Positions 9,721-18,868 of a stretch of 64,000 nt of DNA are shown in pieces. Made by a program: the position numbers and the translations under genes. The stretch covers positions 124,001-188,000 of the forward strand of contig NZ_PYGD01000004.1 in the NCBI RefSeq assembly GCF_003014535.1. Direction: 5' to 3'. Origin of the DNA: Taibaiella chishuiensis (GTDB lineage Bacteria > Bacteroidota > Bacteroidia > Chitinophagales > Chitinophagaceae). The notes beneath the pieces are model-generated. The model saw only the letters and a list, made by a program, of their open reading frames with translations, did no database searches and was not told the DNA's origin. Position 1 is the stretch's first letter. Each line of letters opens with the position of its first letter.

Positions 9721-9809
9721 TCTCCGCGGAATGCCCGCATTAAAAGCACAACAGGCGATCAGAACTATTTTCCGGGATGGCTGTTGTACCTAAATTACCA
9801 GAATCTATT

Positions 9810-11957
9810 ATGGCGCATAAGAAAAAGAATAAACAGCATAAGCAACCCAAATCGAATAAGAATCAAAAAGCAAGGTCGCCACTGAATGGCAAAATGGCCA
9901 CGGGCCGCCTGGATATATCCAGAGCCGGCCTGGGTTTCGTGATCGTGGAAGGCTGGGACCAGGATGTGCTGATCCGGCCCGAGGATATGATGAATGCCTT
10001 TAACGGGGATGAAGTGAAGATCAGGGTAGATCATGTTTCGGCCAAAGGCCGCCCCGAAGGTGTAATTACCGAGATTGTAAAACGCAGCCAGGTCGAGTTT
10101 AGCGGCCGCCTGGAGCTAAGCGATAAGTTTGCCTTCCTGATACCCGATAACGAGCGCATGCGCTCCGACATCTTTGTACCGCTGCATGCGCTGCATGGCG
10201 GTAAGAACGGCGACCGCGTGATCGTGAAAATCGTAGAATGGAATGCCGGCGCCAAGAACCCGAGCGGGGAAGTAGTAGAGCTGCTGACCAACGAACGCGA
10301 GAACGAGATCGCGATGAAGAGCATCCTGATCGAAGCGGGCTTCCAGCTTCGCTTTTCGGACGAAGCCCTGGAAGAGGCTGCCCGTATCCCCGACATCCTC
10401 GACAGTAAAGAAATAGCCCGCAGGAAAGATTGCCGCGATGTACTCACCTTTACCATCGACCCGGTCGATGCCAAAGACTTTGACGATGCCCTCTCGATCC
10501 GCAAACTGAAGAACGGCAATTACGAAGTAGGCGTACATATTGCCGATGTAAGTTATTACGTAGAGCCCGATACGGCGCTCGACAGCGAGGCTTACGACAG
10601 GGCTACTTCGGTATACCTGCCCGACCGTGTGCTGCCGATGCTGCCCGAGCATATCTCCAATGTGCTGTGCTCGCTCAGGCCCAATGAAGACAAGTTTACC
10701 TTCTCCGCTATCTTCCAGCTCGATGAGAAAGCCCGGGTTAAACAGTACTGGATCGGCCGTACGGTAACGCATTCCAACCGCAGGTTTACCTACGAAGAGG
10801 CGCAGGAAATCATTGAAACCGGTAAAGGCGACTATGCCGAAGAGATCCTGCTGCTGAATAAAATGGCCCGGAGTATGCGCGGCGAGCGCTTTGGCAAAGG
10901 CGCCATCAACTTCTCCTCGCAGGAAGTACGCTTTAAGCTCGACGAGAAAGGGATACCGATCGGTATAGAGATCAAGGAGAGTAAAGAGGCGCACCAGCTG
11001 ATCGAAGAGTTTATGCTGCTGGCCAATAAGACCGTGGCACAATATGTGGGCAAGCGTTCGGTAAACGACCAGCCGATCCCCTTCCCGTACCGGGTGCACG
11101 ATGTACCCAACGAAGACAAACTGGCCATATTCGCTGCCTTTGCTTCGCGCTTCGGTTATAAGTTCAACCTGAACAACCCCGATAAGATCGCCGAATCGTT
11201 TAACGAAATGCTCGAACAGGTGCAGGGCAAACCGGAACAGCATGTGCTGGAACAGTTAGGTATCCGCACCATGGCCAAGGCGATCTATACTACCGATAAT
11301 ATCGGGCACTATGGCCTGGGCTTCGAAGACTATTGCCATTTTACCTCGCCCATACGCCGTTATCCCGACGTGATGGTGCACCGGATCGTACAGCAATGTA
11401 TCGATAACCAGGTAAAGCCGGACAAGAAGATGGAGAGCAAATGCCGGCACTGCAGCGAGCGGGAACGTAAGGCCATGGAGGCTGAGCGCAGCGCCAATAA
11501 GTACAAGCAGGTAGAATATATGCGCCGCTTTATCGGCGATACCTTCGACGCGGTAATCAGTGGCGTATCGACCTTTGGTTTCTGGGCCGAAACTGTTGAA
11601 CATAAATGCGAGGGGCTGGTATCGCTGGCCGACCTGGCGGTGCTCGACGAGTTTACCTTCCTCGAATCCGACTATGCCCTGGTGGGTATGCATACCGGCA
11701 AACGGTTCCGCATCGGTGATAAAGTGAAGATCAGGGTAGAGGCGGCAAGCCTTGAAAAACGCCAGATCGATTTCGGCTACGTACCGGATGGCGCTAAAGC
11801 TGCGGCAGAACCCGAAGCTGCGGGAAAACCTGCCCGTGCGGCAAGAGGCGCTAAAGCGGCAGCCGGTGAAAAGGCGCCGGCTAAGGCGGTAAAGAAGACT
11901 GCGGCTAAAAAGAAGGCCAGCACGGCATCACCGGCTAAAAAAAGGAAAAAGGACTAA
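9810..11957 (+). CDS. rnr: Ribonuclease R, with lysine/alanine-rich C-terminal tail
   Basis: Processive 3'-to-5' exoribonuclease of the RNase II/VacB family, 715 residues from the ATG at 9810; an in-frame ATG at 9777 would add 11 residues. Order: lysine-rich start, cold-shock-like OB domains, the RNB catalytic core with metal-binding motif DPVDAKDFDDALSI near residue 217, and an S1 domain near residues 575-655. The RNB region also shows the typical YTTDNIGHYGLGFEDYCHFT. From about residue 658 a tail of some 55 residues is almost entirely Ala, Lys and Pro (for example AVKKTAAKKKAS), resembling a histone H1-type nucleic-acid-binding tail. E. coli RNase R also has a basic tail, but this one is more repetitive. 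Confidence 0.95.
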   Translation: MAHKKKNKQHKQPKSNKNQKARSPLNGKMATGRLDISRAGLGFVIVEGWDQDVLIRPEDMMNAFNGDEVKIRVDHVSAKGRPEGVITEIVKRSQVEFSGRLELSDKFAFLIPDNERMRSDIFVPLHALHGGKNGDRVIVKIVEWNAGAKNPSGEVVELLTNERENEIAMKSILIEAGFQLRFSDEALEEAARIPDILDSKEIARRKDCRDVLTFTIDPVDAKDFDDALSIRKLKNGNYEVGVHIADVSYYVEPDTALDSEAYDRATSVYLPDRVLPMLPEHISNVLCSLRPNEDKFTFSAIFQLDEKARVKQYWIGRTVTHSNRRFTYEEAQEIIETGKGDYAEEILLLNKMARSMRGERFGKGAINFSSQEVRFKLDEKGIPIGIEIKESKEAHQLIEEFMLLANKTVAQYVGKRSVNDQPIPFPYRVHDVPNEDKLAIFAAFASRFGYKFNLNNPDKIAESFNEMLEQVQGKPEQHVLEQLGIRTMAKAIYTTDNIGHYGLGFEDYCHFTSPIRRYPDVMVHRIVQQCIDNQVKPDKKMESKCRHCSERERKAMEAERSANKYKQVEYMRRFIGDTFDAVISGVSTFGFWAETVEHKCEGLVSLADLAVLDEFTFLESDYALVGMHTGKRFRIGDKVKIRVEAASLEKRQIDFGYVPDGAKAAAEPEAAGKPARAARGAKAAAGEKAPAKAVKKTAAKKKASTASPAKKRKKD

Positions 11958-12006
11958 GGCAAATACGGTATTTTTCAGAAAAGATAGGATTTAAGAAAAA
12001 AATTTT

Positions 12007-12014
12007 TACATTTA
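12007..12014 (+). promoter_or_regulatory. Candidate -7 box for the small lipoprotein gene
   Basis: TACATTTA, 30 bases before the ATG at 12044, in very AT-rich DNA. Confidence 0.35.
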
Positions 12015-12043
12015 CAATCATTCAGAAAAATACAATTTAAAAA

Positions 12044-12538
12044 ATGAGAAAACTATTACTTGCCGGTCTGGGCTTTACTTTATTGTTTGCTTCCTGTTCA
12101 AAATCAGAAGAAGACAAACAACCTATTGATGTGTCCAAAACGAAGATGTTGATGAGTGGCAAATGGCAGCTGAAAGCATATGTTTTTGTGAATGATATCA
12201 GTGATCCGACTTCTATGCCGCTGGACTATTATACACCGTTGCCCGGTTGCGAAAAGGATAACTTTTTCATTTTTAATACCACCAACCAGGTATCGCTTTA
12301 CGAAGGCAATACCAAGTGTGCCGCTACCGCCCCGGATAGCACGGTATACAACTACAATTTTACGAATGATGAAAAGTACCTGAAAATATACTCCAACCCG
12401 GATGATGTGGACAATAGCCTCATACTTTGGGGGGATGTAAAATATCCTACTGTGGATTCGTTCGTGATTTATTACACTACGTTCAACTCCACTACCGAGA
12501 TCACATCGGGACATACCAAGACTTATACCAAGCAGTAA
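12044..12538 (+). CDS. Small lipoprotein, lipocalin-like fold likely
   Basis: 164-residue predicted lipoprotein: signal peptide with lipobox LLFASC, followed by a polar linker. The body pattern (MLMSGKWQLKAYVF, then short strands ending CATAPDSTVYNYNF and SFVIYYTTFNSTTEI) resembles the many lipocalin-like/DUF4923-type lipoproteins of Bacteroidota, in which a GxW motif opens a small beta-barrel. That assignment is by pattern only. It stands alone after rnr and is followed by a perfect terminator hairpin. Confidence 0.75.
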   Translation: MRKLLLAGLGFTLLFASCSKSEEDKQPIDVSKTKMLMSGKWQLKAYVFVNDISDPTSMPLDYYTPLPGCEKDNFFIFNTTNQVSLYEGNTKCAATAPDSTVYNYNFTNDEKYLKIYSNPDDVDNSLILWGDVKYPTVDSFVIYYTTFNSTTEITSGHTKTYTKQ

Positions 12539-12560
12539 TTTTAGTTTTCTATACGATATA

Positions 12561-12598
12561 AAAGCGGGAACCGGCTATGCCGGTTCCCGCTTTGTTTG
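12561..12598 (+). terminator. Terminator after the lipoprotein gene
   Basis: Perfect 15-bp stem AAAGCGGGAACCGGC / GCCGGTTCCCGCTTT (12561-12593) with a 3-base loop, followed by GTTTGT. Confidence 0.9.
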
Positions 12599-12686
12599 TA
12601 GGATTTTCAGGGGGCTAGTGCTGCTGGTCATAGTGGCTTGGGCCTGGCGGTTGGCTACGACAGGGCAGCCATTAATAACAGGGCAC

Positions 12687-12721
12687 AAAAAAGGGAATTG
12701 CACTGGTCAATTCCCTTTTTT
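12687..12721 (-). terminator. Terminator after the RND efflux operon
   Basis: Inverted repeat AAAAAAGGGAATTG / CAATTCCCTTTTTT, 20 bases beyond the permease stop. A and T runs on both sides make it usable in both directions. Confidence 0.9.
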
Positions 12722-12741
12722 GCTATACTCCCCACACCTGC

Positions 12742-15700
12742 CTAGCGGCCCAGGTCGTCGTCGCTATCGTAAAACAGCAGTGACGCCTTGTCCTTGGCAA
12801 TTTTCTTTCCATAAAATAATTTCGTGATCACCACAAAGAGTACCGGTACAATAAAGATCGCAAGCAGGGTAGCAGCGAGCATACCGCCCAGTACCGTCCA
12901 GCCGATCGTTTGACGGGATACCGCACCGGCGCCTGATGAGAACACCAGCGGCAGGATACCGAGGATAAAGGCCAGCGAGGTCATAATGATCGGGCGCAGA
13001 CGCAGCTTAACCGCATCGAGCGTGGCCGGCACTACCGCCAATCCGTGATCCACACGTTCCTTCGCAAACTCGACGATCAGGATCGCATTCTTCGCGGCCA
13101 GACCAATCAGCGTGATCAGACCGATCTGTGCATAAACGTTGTTGGTGAGTTTAGGCAGGAAGAACAGGGTCAGGATCGCACCAAAGGCGCCGATAGGCAC
13201 GGCCAGCAGTACGGAGAATGGTATCGACCAGCTTTCGTACAAGGCAGCCAGGAACAGGAACACGAAGATGATCGACAGCGAGAAGATAATGATCGTGCTG
13301 TTGCCTGATGCCAGCTCCTCGCGGGTCATACCGGCAAATTCGTAACCATAACCTTCCGGCAGTGATTTGGCTGCCAGGTCCTTCAGGGCCTCGATCGCTT
13401 GTCCGCTACTATAGCCGGGCGCCGCATTACCATTGATCTCCGCGTTACGGAAGATGTTGAAGTGCGAAATTACCGGTGCATTTTCGATGACTTTATACGT
13501 AGTGAGCGCGCTCAGCGGCACCATAGTACCCATACTGTTGCGTACATAATATTTACTCAGGTCCTTGATGTCGCCGCGGAAGGCTTCGTCGGCCTGGGCT
13601 ACCACCCTGAAGTTACGGCCGTAGGTCGTAAAGTCGTTCACATAAGTACTACCCAGGAAGGTTTGCAGGGTCTGGTATACATCGGCAATATTCACACCCA
13701 GCTTCTTCGCCATTTCGCGGTCTACATTCACTTGGTAAGCCGGTGTTTTAGCGGTAAAGAACGAGAATACACCTTTCAGTTCCGGACGTTTGTTGGCCTC
13801 CATTACGAAGTTGTTGACCACGTTCTCGAATTGCTTGATATCGTCGGTGCTGGATCGCTGCTGCAGCTCAAAAGTGAAACCGCCCGTTTGTCCCAAACCA
13901 GGGATAGCCGGTGGCGAGATCACGAGGATACGCGCCTCTTTGATGGCCGCAAACTTTTTATTCAGCGTTTCGATAATGCTTTGCAGTTGCAGCGATTTAT
14001 CTTTACGTTCCTCCCATGGGGTAAGCTGTGTAAATACAGTACCGGCATTGGGTTTGGACGAGAAGTTGATCACGTTCAGACCACCGAGACCAGCAAAGTG
14101 ATTCACCCCTTTGGTCTCTTTCAGGATATGCATAATGGTATCCAGTACCGCAAGACTGCGTGTCGTGCTGGATGCCTCGGGCAGTTCGTAGGTTACAAAC
14201 AGGCGGCCCTCATCTTCCGTCGGGATAAAGCCGGTAGGTTTGGCTTTGAACAGGAAGACGGTGCCTACGAAAATACACAGCAGGATAATGAGTGCATAAC
14301 GCGAAGCCTTAATGGTTTTGCGTACACCCACGGTATATTTCAGGCTCACTTTACGGAACCATTCGTTGAATTTGTAGAAGAACAGGTTGAGGCCTTTAGA
14401 GTCTTTCCGTACCGTGGTCGGTTTCAGCAGCAGGGAACAGAGCGCCGGGGTAAGCGACAGGGCCACAAAGGCCGAGATCACTACCGATACAGCGATCGTG
14501 ATGGCGAACTGCTGGTACAGGCGGCCCACCAGGCCGGGTATAAAGCCTACCGGTACAAATACCGCTGCCAGGATCAGGGCGATCGCGATTACCGGCGCCG
14601 AGATGTCCTTCATCGCCTTTCGTGTCGCTTCCTTGGCCGGTATGCCCTCATGATCGATATAGTGCTGCACGGCTTCCACCACCACGATGGCATCATCCAC
14701 CACGATACCGATGGCCAGTACGAAACCGAACATGGTCAGGGTATTGATGGTAAAGCCCAGGGGCAGGAAGAAGATAAAGGTACCCAGGATAGATACAGGG
14801 ATCGCCAGCACCGGGATCAGCGTGGCGCGCCAGTTCTGGAGGAACAGGAATACCACGAGGGTAACGAGGATCAGGGCTTCTACCAGGGTATGAACCACTT
14901 CCGAGATCGATACTTCTACTACAGAAACTGATTCAAATGGTACCACATAATCGATATCCTTGGGGAAAGATTTTTTCAGCTCTTCCATTTGTTTGGTAAT
15001 CCCTTCGGCGGTCTCGATGGCGTTACTGCCCGGGGCCTGGTACACCAGCAGGTAAGATGCTCTTTTACCATCTACAAACGAGTTGCTGGAATAAGAGAAT
15101 TTACCGAGTTGCACACGGGCAATGTCTTTCAGGTACAGGATATTGCCTTTCGAAGGATCGTTGCGTACAATGATCTCTTCAAACTGTTTCTGGGTGCTGA
15201 TACGGCTGTTGGTAAATACCGTGTACTCGAAAGTCTGGGCAGTATTTTGCGGTGGAGCGCCAACCGAACCGGCAGCCATCTGGAGGTTTTGCTCCTGCAG
15301 GGCAGAGGTTACTTCGGTAGCGGTAAGGCCAAGCTGGGCCATCTTTACGGGGTCGAGCCAGATACGCATACTGAAGTCGTCGGCACGGGTAAAGATATCG
15401 CCCACACCTTTAACACGCAGCAGTGCGTCCTTGATGAACACATTGGTATAGTTGTCCACGAAAGTCACGTCGTGCGTGCCTTTGGGGCTATACATCGCTA
15501 CCAGCATCAGGATACTGGGGTTACGCTTACGGGTGGTAAGGCCCAGCCTTTTTACCTGTTCGGGCAGCATGGGTTCGGCAATACTTACCCTGTTCTGCAC
15601 GTCGAGCGTAGCCACGTTAATATCGGTACCCAGCTCAAAGTTTACGGTAATGGCCGTACGTCCGTCGGCCGTACTGTTGCTCGACATATAGGTCATGCCG

Positions 15701-15921
15701 GGCGTACCGTTGATCTGGGTTTCGATAGGTGTGGTCATGGTTTGCTCCACGGTCTGCGCATCAGCGCCGGTAAACGCACCGGATACCTGTACCGTAGGCG
15801 GCGTAATTTCAGGATACTGGCCAATGGGCAGGTTCATAATGGCTATAATACCTACCAGTACGATTACCACCGAAATTACAATGGCGGTAACGGGTCTTTT
15901 TATAAAAGTATCTGCAATCAT
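12742..15921 (-). CDS. RND multidrug efflux permease (HAE1/AcrB-type)
   Basis: Inner-membrane proton-driven pump of the resistance-nodulation-division superfamily, 1059 residues, the usual length. N-terminal FIKRPVTAIVISV and the first transmembrane helix are typical. The proton-relay aspartate pair is present in VVDDAIVVVE near residues 407-408, and the matching lysine in GLAAKNAILIVEF in the C-terminal half. Two periplasmic porter loops separate the transmembrane blocks. It is the last gene of a three-gene operon after the channel and the adaptor, 51 bases after the adaptor stop. Substrates cannot be told from sequence; the HAE1 type exports hydrophobic and amphiphilic drugs. Confidence 0.95.
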   Translation of the reverse strand: MIADTFIKRPVTAIVISVVIVLVGIIAIMNLPIGQYPEITPPTVQVSGAFTGADAQTVEQTMTTPIETQINGTPGMTYMSSNSTADGRTAITVNFELGTDINVATLDVQNRVSIAEPMLPEQVKRLGLTTRKRNPSILMLVAMYSPKGTHDVTFVDNYTNVFIKDALLRVKGVGDIFTRADDFSMRIWLDPVKMAQLGLTATEVTSALQEQNLQMAAGSVGAPPQNTAQTFEYTVFTNSRISTQKQFEEIIVRNDPSKGNILYLKDIARVQLGKFSYSSNSFVDGKRASYLLVYQAPGSNAIETAEGITKQMEELKKSFPKDIDYVVPFESVSVVEVSISEVVHTLVEALILVTLVVFLFLQNWRATLIPVLAIPVSILGTFIFFLPLGFTINTLTMFGFVLAIGIVVDDAIVVVEAVQHYIDHEGIPAKEATRKAMKDISAPVIAIALILAAVFVPVGFIPGLVGRLYQQFAITIAVSVVISAFVALSLTPALCSLLLKPTTVRKDSKGLNLFFYKFNEWFRKVSLKYTVGVRKTIKASRYALIILLCIFVGTVFLFKAKPTGFIPTEDEGRLFVTYELPEASSTTRSLAVLDTIMHILKETKGVNHFAGLGGLNVINFSSKPNAGTVFTQLTPWEERKDKSLQLQSIIETLNKKFAAIKEARILVISPPAIPGLGQTGGFTFELQQRSSTDDIKQFENVVNNFVMEANKRPELKGVFSFFTAKTPAYQVNVDREMAKKLGVNIADVYQTLQTFLGSTYVNDFTTYGRNFRVVAQADEAFRGDIKDLSKYYVRNSMGTMVPLSALTTYKVIENAPVISHFNIFRNAEINGNAAPGYSSGQAIEALKDLAAKSLPEGYGYEFAGMTREELASGNSTIIIFSLSIIFVFLFLAALYESWSIPFSVLLAVPIGAFGAILTLFFLPKLTNNVYAQIGLITLIGLAAKNAILIVEFAKERVDHGLAVVPATLDAVKLRLRPIIMTSLAFILGILPLVFSSGAGAVSRQTIGWTVLGGMLAATLLAIFIVPVLFVVITKLFYGKKIAKDKASLLFYDSDDDLGR

Positions 15922-15972
15922 TGTCGATTTTGATTTAGTTTAATTAGCCTTCAGCTTCATCTGTATTTACGC

Positions 15973-17133
15973 TTATTGCTTACCGGCAGCCGGGGCGCCT
16001 GCAGCGGGCTGGCCAGCAGCACCGGGTTGGGTAGGCGCGATCTTGGCGCCTTCTTTTACTTTCTGCAAGCCATCTACTACGATCTTATCGCCTGCTGCGA
16101 GGCCATCTTTAATCACTACATTGTCGCGGATCACGGTACCCATCTTCACTTTGGTTTGGGTTACGGTGCTGCTGTCGGTTACTTTATACACAAAGTATTC
16201 GCCCATCTGCTCGGTCACTGCTTTGTAAGGAATAATGAGGCTATGATCGGCAGCGGTATGGTATACTTTTACTACGGTGCTCATGCCGGGACGCAGGTTC
16301 TTTTCCGCATTCTGGAACGCCAGGCGTACCCTGATGGTCCCGGTCTGGGCATCAACGGCGCGGTCGATAGAGGCTACCTTACCCGAGAACGGATATTCGG
16401 AGCCATCGGCCAGTGCAATGGTAAAGGTCGAATCCTTACTTACGGTACCTTGTTTCTCGAGCTCGGTAAACTTGCCCAGCTCTTTCTGATCCAGGAAGAA
16501 GTCTACTGCGATCGGATCATCGGTAGAGATGGTATTGAGCAGGGTAGTGCCCGGCGATACCGATGCGCCCATCTTTACCAGGGAGATACCGATGGTGCCG
16601 CTGAAAGGTGCGTAGATATTGGAATAGCGCAGGTTGGTCTCCACGCCTTTTACACCGGCTTCTGCTGCCCGCACCTGCATCTTGGCGCTTTCCAGGTCGG
16701 CCATTGCGTGGTCGAGCACCTGTTTGGCGATCGCATCCTTTTTATCCAGGGCGATATAACGGTCGGCATCTTTCTGTGCCTTTACCAGGTTGGCCCTGGA
16801 CACGGCCAGGTTGGCCTGGGCCTGGCTTACACCGGCCTGGTAGGTTTGCTGGTCTATGCTATAGAGCAACTGTCCTTTGTTTACATGCTGGCCATCCTGG
16901 AAATGGATACCGGTAATATAACCGGATACCTGGGGGCGCAGTTCTACTTCATTCAGCGCAGTTACGGTACCGGGATAGTTTTCATGGTATGATGCAGCTC
17001 CTTCATTCACCGTTGCTACTTCTACTGCTGCCGGGGGCATGGCGGGAGGTTGTGCATTCTTGTTGCCGCCGCAGGATGCAAAGGCCACTGCCGTCGCAAG
17101 CAAATAAACAGGTATAAGGGATCTATTTTTCAT
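15973..17133 (-). CDS. RND efflux periplasmic adaptor lipoprotein (AcrA/MexA-type)
   Basis: 386-residue membrane-fusion protein. Lipobox AFASC in the signal sequence, so probably anchored in the inner membrane. Order: biotinyl-lipoyl-like half motif (LRPQVSGYITGIHFQDGQHV near residue 67), coiled-coil hairpin rich in Ala, Gln and Lys (about 95-165), second lipoyl half (IYAPFSGTIGISLVKMGASV), then beta-barrel and membrane-proximal domains. A Pro/Ala/Gly-rich end (AAGQPAAGAPAAGKQ) is a flexible tail. Middle gene of the operon; the channel gene ends 51 bases upstream. Confidence 0.95.
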   Translation of the reverse strand: MKNRSLIPVYLLATAVAFASCGGNKNAQPPAMPPAAVEVATVNEGAASYHENYPGTVTALNEVELRPQVSGYITGIHFQDGQHVNKGQLLYSIDQQTYQAGVSQAQANLAVSRANLVKAQKDADRYIALDKKDAIAKQVLDHAMADLESAKMQVRAAEAGVKGVETNLRYSNIYAPFSGTIGISLVKMGASVSPGTTLLNTISTDDPIAVDFFLDQKELGKFTELEKQGTVSKDSTFTIALADGSEYPFSGKVASIDRAVDAQTGTIRVRLAFQNAEKNLRPGMSTVVKVYHTAADHSLIIPYKAVTEQMGEYFVYKVTDSSTVTQTKVKMGTVIRDNVVIKDGLAAGDKIVVDGLQKVKEGAKIAPTQPGAAGQPAAGAPAAGKQ

Positions 17134-17184
17134 ATGGTTGTTTTGTAAAGCTTTTAAAGTTTTTCTGATCGTGGTGTCGGTTTA

Positions 17185-18510
17185 TCAGTTGGGATTGATG
17201 CTGCCTAATGCGCGTTCTACATCCAGTTTGCTGCCCAGCAACTGGTACAGGGCATTGGTATAGTTCAGTTCGGCGGTACGCAGATCGGTCTGCGCCGTAA
17301 TCACTTCCAGGTAGGTTTTGATACCGGCTTTATATTGCAGTTCGATGGTTTCATATACATCGGCCGCAATGGTTACGTTTTCCTTAAGACTGTAATAATC
17401 GTTCAGGTAACCCCTGTAGGTCGCCAGCGCCTGGCTGTATTCGGCCGACACGCTGTTGCCGAGGTTCTCAAGGTCAAAGTCTACACGCTTCAATTGCAGT
17501 TTGGCCTGTTTCATATTCGCCACCCTTCTGAAACCCTGGAACAGCGGTACCGATACCCTTACCCCTGCAAAGGAGTTGGGGTAGTTGTCGCGGTACAGGT
17601 TGGAAAATTCATTGTTCAGGTAGTTCAGGTTGTAGTTGCCGAAAGCCTGTACCGTAGGCAGGAACTTCCATTTATAATAATTATAGTTGGCGTGCTGCAG
17701 GCTTTGCTGGGTTTTGAGCAATTGGTATTCGATCCTGTTCTGTACCCGCATAGCGCCTGTTGTGTCCATTACGGCGATCACCGCGAGCCTGCTGGAGTCG
17801 TAGGACAGGTTGAGCTGTACGCTGTCATTTACGCCCATCTGCATTTTCAGGTAAGAAAATTTTGCCTTCAGTACATCGTTGGCGGTTTTGCGCTGCGCCT
17901 TGGTATTGTTGAGCGCTATGGTGGCGCGCTTGTAATCGACCTTGTCTACGATACCGCCTTCATATTGGTTATAGGCATCGGTAAGGCTGCGGTCGAGGCG
18001 GGTAATATTTTCATCCAGCACTTTAAGCTGCTCTTTGGTAAGCAATACATCGTAAAAGGCTTTCCCTACATTAACGGCCAGGTCGATCTTGGTGCTGGTA
18101 ATGTTCTGATCGGCCTGTTTTCTTACGGTCTTTGCCGTACTGCTGGCCAGCAGGGCATCGCTGTTAAAGATATTCTGCGTGGCAGAGAACTGGCCTGCCG
18201 AGGTATTGCGCACGCCCAGCTGGATCAGGTTGCCGCCTATATTGGAAGTCTGGAGCTGGAAGCTGTGCTGGATATTATAATCAAAGTTGATCTGGGGAAA
18301 CCAGTCCGCTAACCGGCTGTGTATGCCCTGTTCTGTAATCTGTTTGTCCAGCAGGCTTTGCTGCAGCGTCGGGTTGTGCTGGTAGGCAAATTGCAGGCAT
18401 TGATCCAGGGTCAGGTTAAGGGTGCTGTCTCGCTGCTGTGCATAGCCGTTGTCGAAGGCCATACAACTGAGGAAGGTAGCGATAATCGGGTATAGTTTTA
18501 TTTGAGGCAT
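17185..18510 (-). CDS. TolC-family outer-membrane efflux channel
   Basis: 441-residue outer-membrane efflux protein (OEP family, two repeats). Signal peptide ending NGYAQQ, then LTLDQCLQFAYQHNPTLQQS, the usual opening of TolC homologues in this phylum. Long helices with heptad-like spacing and the second-repeat segment YKAGIKTYLEVITAQTDLRT are diagnostic. First gene of the efflux operon. The promoter and a palindrome lie just upstream at 18572-18613. No regulator gene is adjacent. Confidence 0.93.
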   Translation of the reverse strand: MPQIKLYPIIATFLSCMAFDNGYAQQRDSTLNLTLDQCLQFAYQHNPTLQQSLLDKQITEQGIHSRLADWFPQINFDYNIQHSFQLQTSNIGGNLIQLGVRNTSAGQFSATQNIFNSDALLASSTAKTVRKQADQNITSTKIDLAVNVGKAFYDVLLTKEQLKVLDENITRLDRSLTDAYNQYEGGIVDKVDYKRATIALNNTKAQRKTANDVLKAKFSYLKMQMGVNDSVQLNLSYDSSRLAVIAVMDTTGAMRVQNRIEYQLLKTQQSLQHANYNYYKWKFLPTVQAFGNYNLNYLNNEFSNLYRDNYPNSFAGVRVSVPLFQGFRRVANMKQAKLQLKRVDFDLENLGNSVSAEYSQALATYRGYLNDYYSLKENVTIAADVYETIELQYKAGIKTYLEVITAQTDLRTAELNYTNALYQLLGSKLDVERALGSINPN

Positions 18511-18571
18511 GGTTTAAAATGTTTAAGTGCAATCAGGAACGAGCAGTTAACCAATTATCCGGAAAAGACCG

Positions 18572-18579
18572 CAAAGGTA
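18572..18579 (-). promoter_or_regulatory. -7 box of the RND efflux operon
   Basis: TACCTTTG on the minus strand, an exact TAnnTTTG match, 62 bases before the TolC-type gene start. Confidence 0.6.
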
Positions 18580-18593
18580 ATTATTTCAAAATT

Positions 18594-18613
18594 AATTAAA
18601 CGTTTGTTTAATT
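18594..18613. promoter_or_regulatory. Candidate operator palindrome over the -33 region of the efflux promoter
   Basis: Perfect 8-bp inverted repeat AATTAAAC-GTTT-GTTTAATT. Its centre is about 28 bases upstream of the -7 box, exactly where the -33 element should lie. The placement fits a repressor operator (TetR-type repressors commonly control such pumps). The regulator is not encoded nearby, so this is inference. Confidence 0.5.
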
Positions 18614-18805
18614 TTATTAACGAATACTTATTTTACCAAATCGTGACGCTCCATGCCGGGGGGTATACGCTTGCATATCCACGCTGTAAAGGATCTCAGC
18701 CTCTTACCAGGCATATTTGCCGGGAAGCGGTAGTATGGGTATAGAATTAATTTATGCCGCAATTGAAAAGCAAAATATCCTGATGGCCAGGCCTGTAAGC
18801 ACAAA

Positions 18806-18838
18806 AAAGAGCGGGACCGCCAGGGTCACCACTCTTTA
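18806..18838 (-). terminator. Terminator after the SRPBCC gene
   Basis: On the minus strand AAAGAG...CTCTTTTTT brackets an imperfect GC-rich stem, about 30 bases beyond the stop at 18869. Confidence 0.7.
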
Positions 18839-18868
18839 TCATAACAGGATCAAAGACCTTTATGGTTG

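Larger units (their letters stand above)
9396..9809. other. Divergent intergenic region between can and rnr
   Basis: About 410 bases with no convincing gene. It holds the candidate promoters of both divergent units (9437-9444 minus, 9713-9720 plus). I see no riboswitch or repeat. Confidence 0.6.
18511..18868. other. Intergenic region upstream of the efflux operon
   Basis: About 360 bases with no gene. It contains the efflux promoter and palindrome near 18570-18615 and, at the other end, the terminator of the SRPBCC gene. The middle (18640-18800) shows nothing recognisable. Confidence 0.6.

Noticed and set aside
10116-11243. 375-codon open frame on the minus strand
   Set aside because: Antisense shadow of the RNase R catalytic domain; no family pattern.
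13399-14931. 510-codon open frame on the plus strand
   Set aside because: Entirely antisense to the RND permease, whose family motifs are unmistakable; the frame is open because of the permease codon bias and its translation has no recognisable domain.
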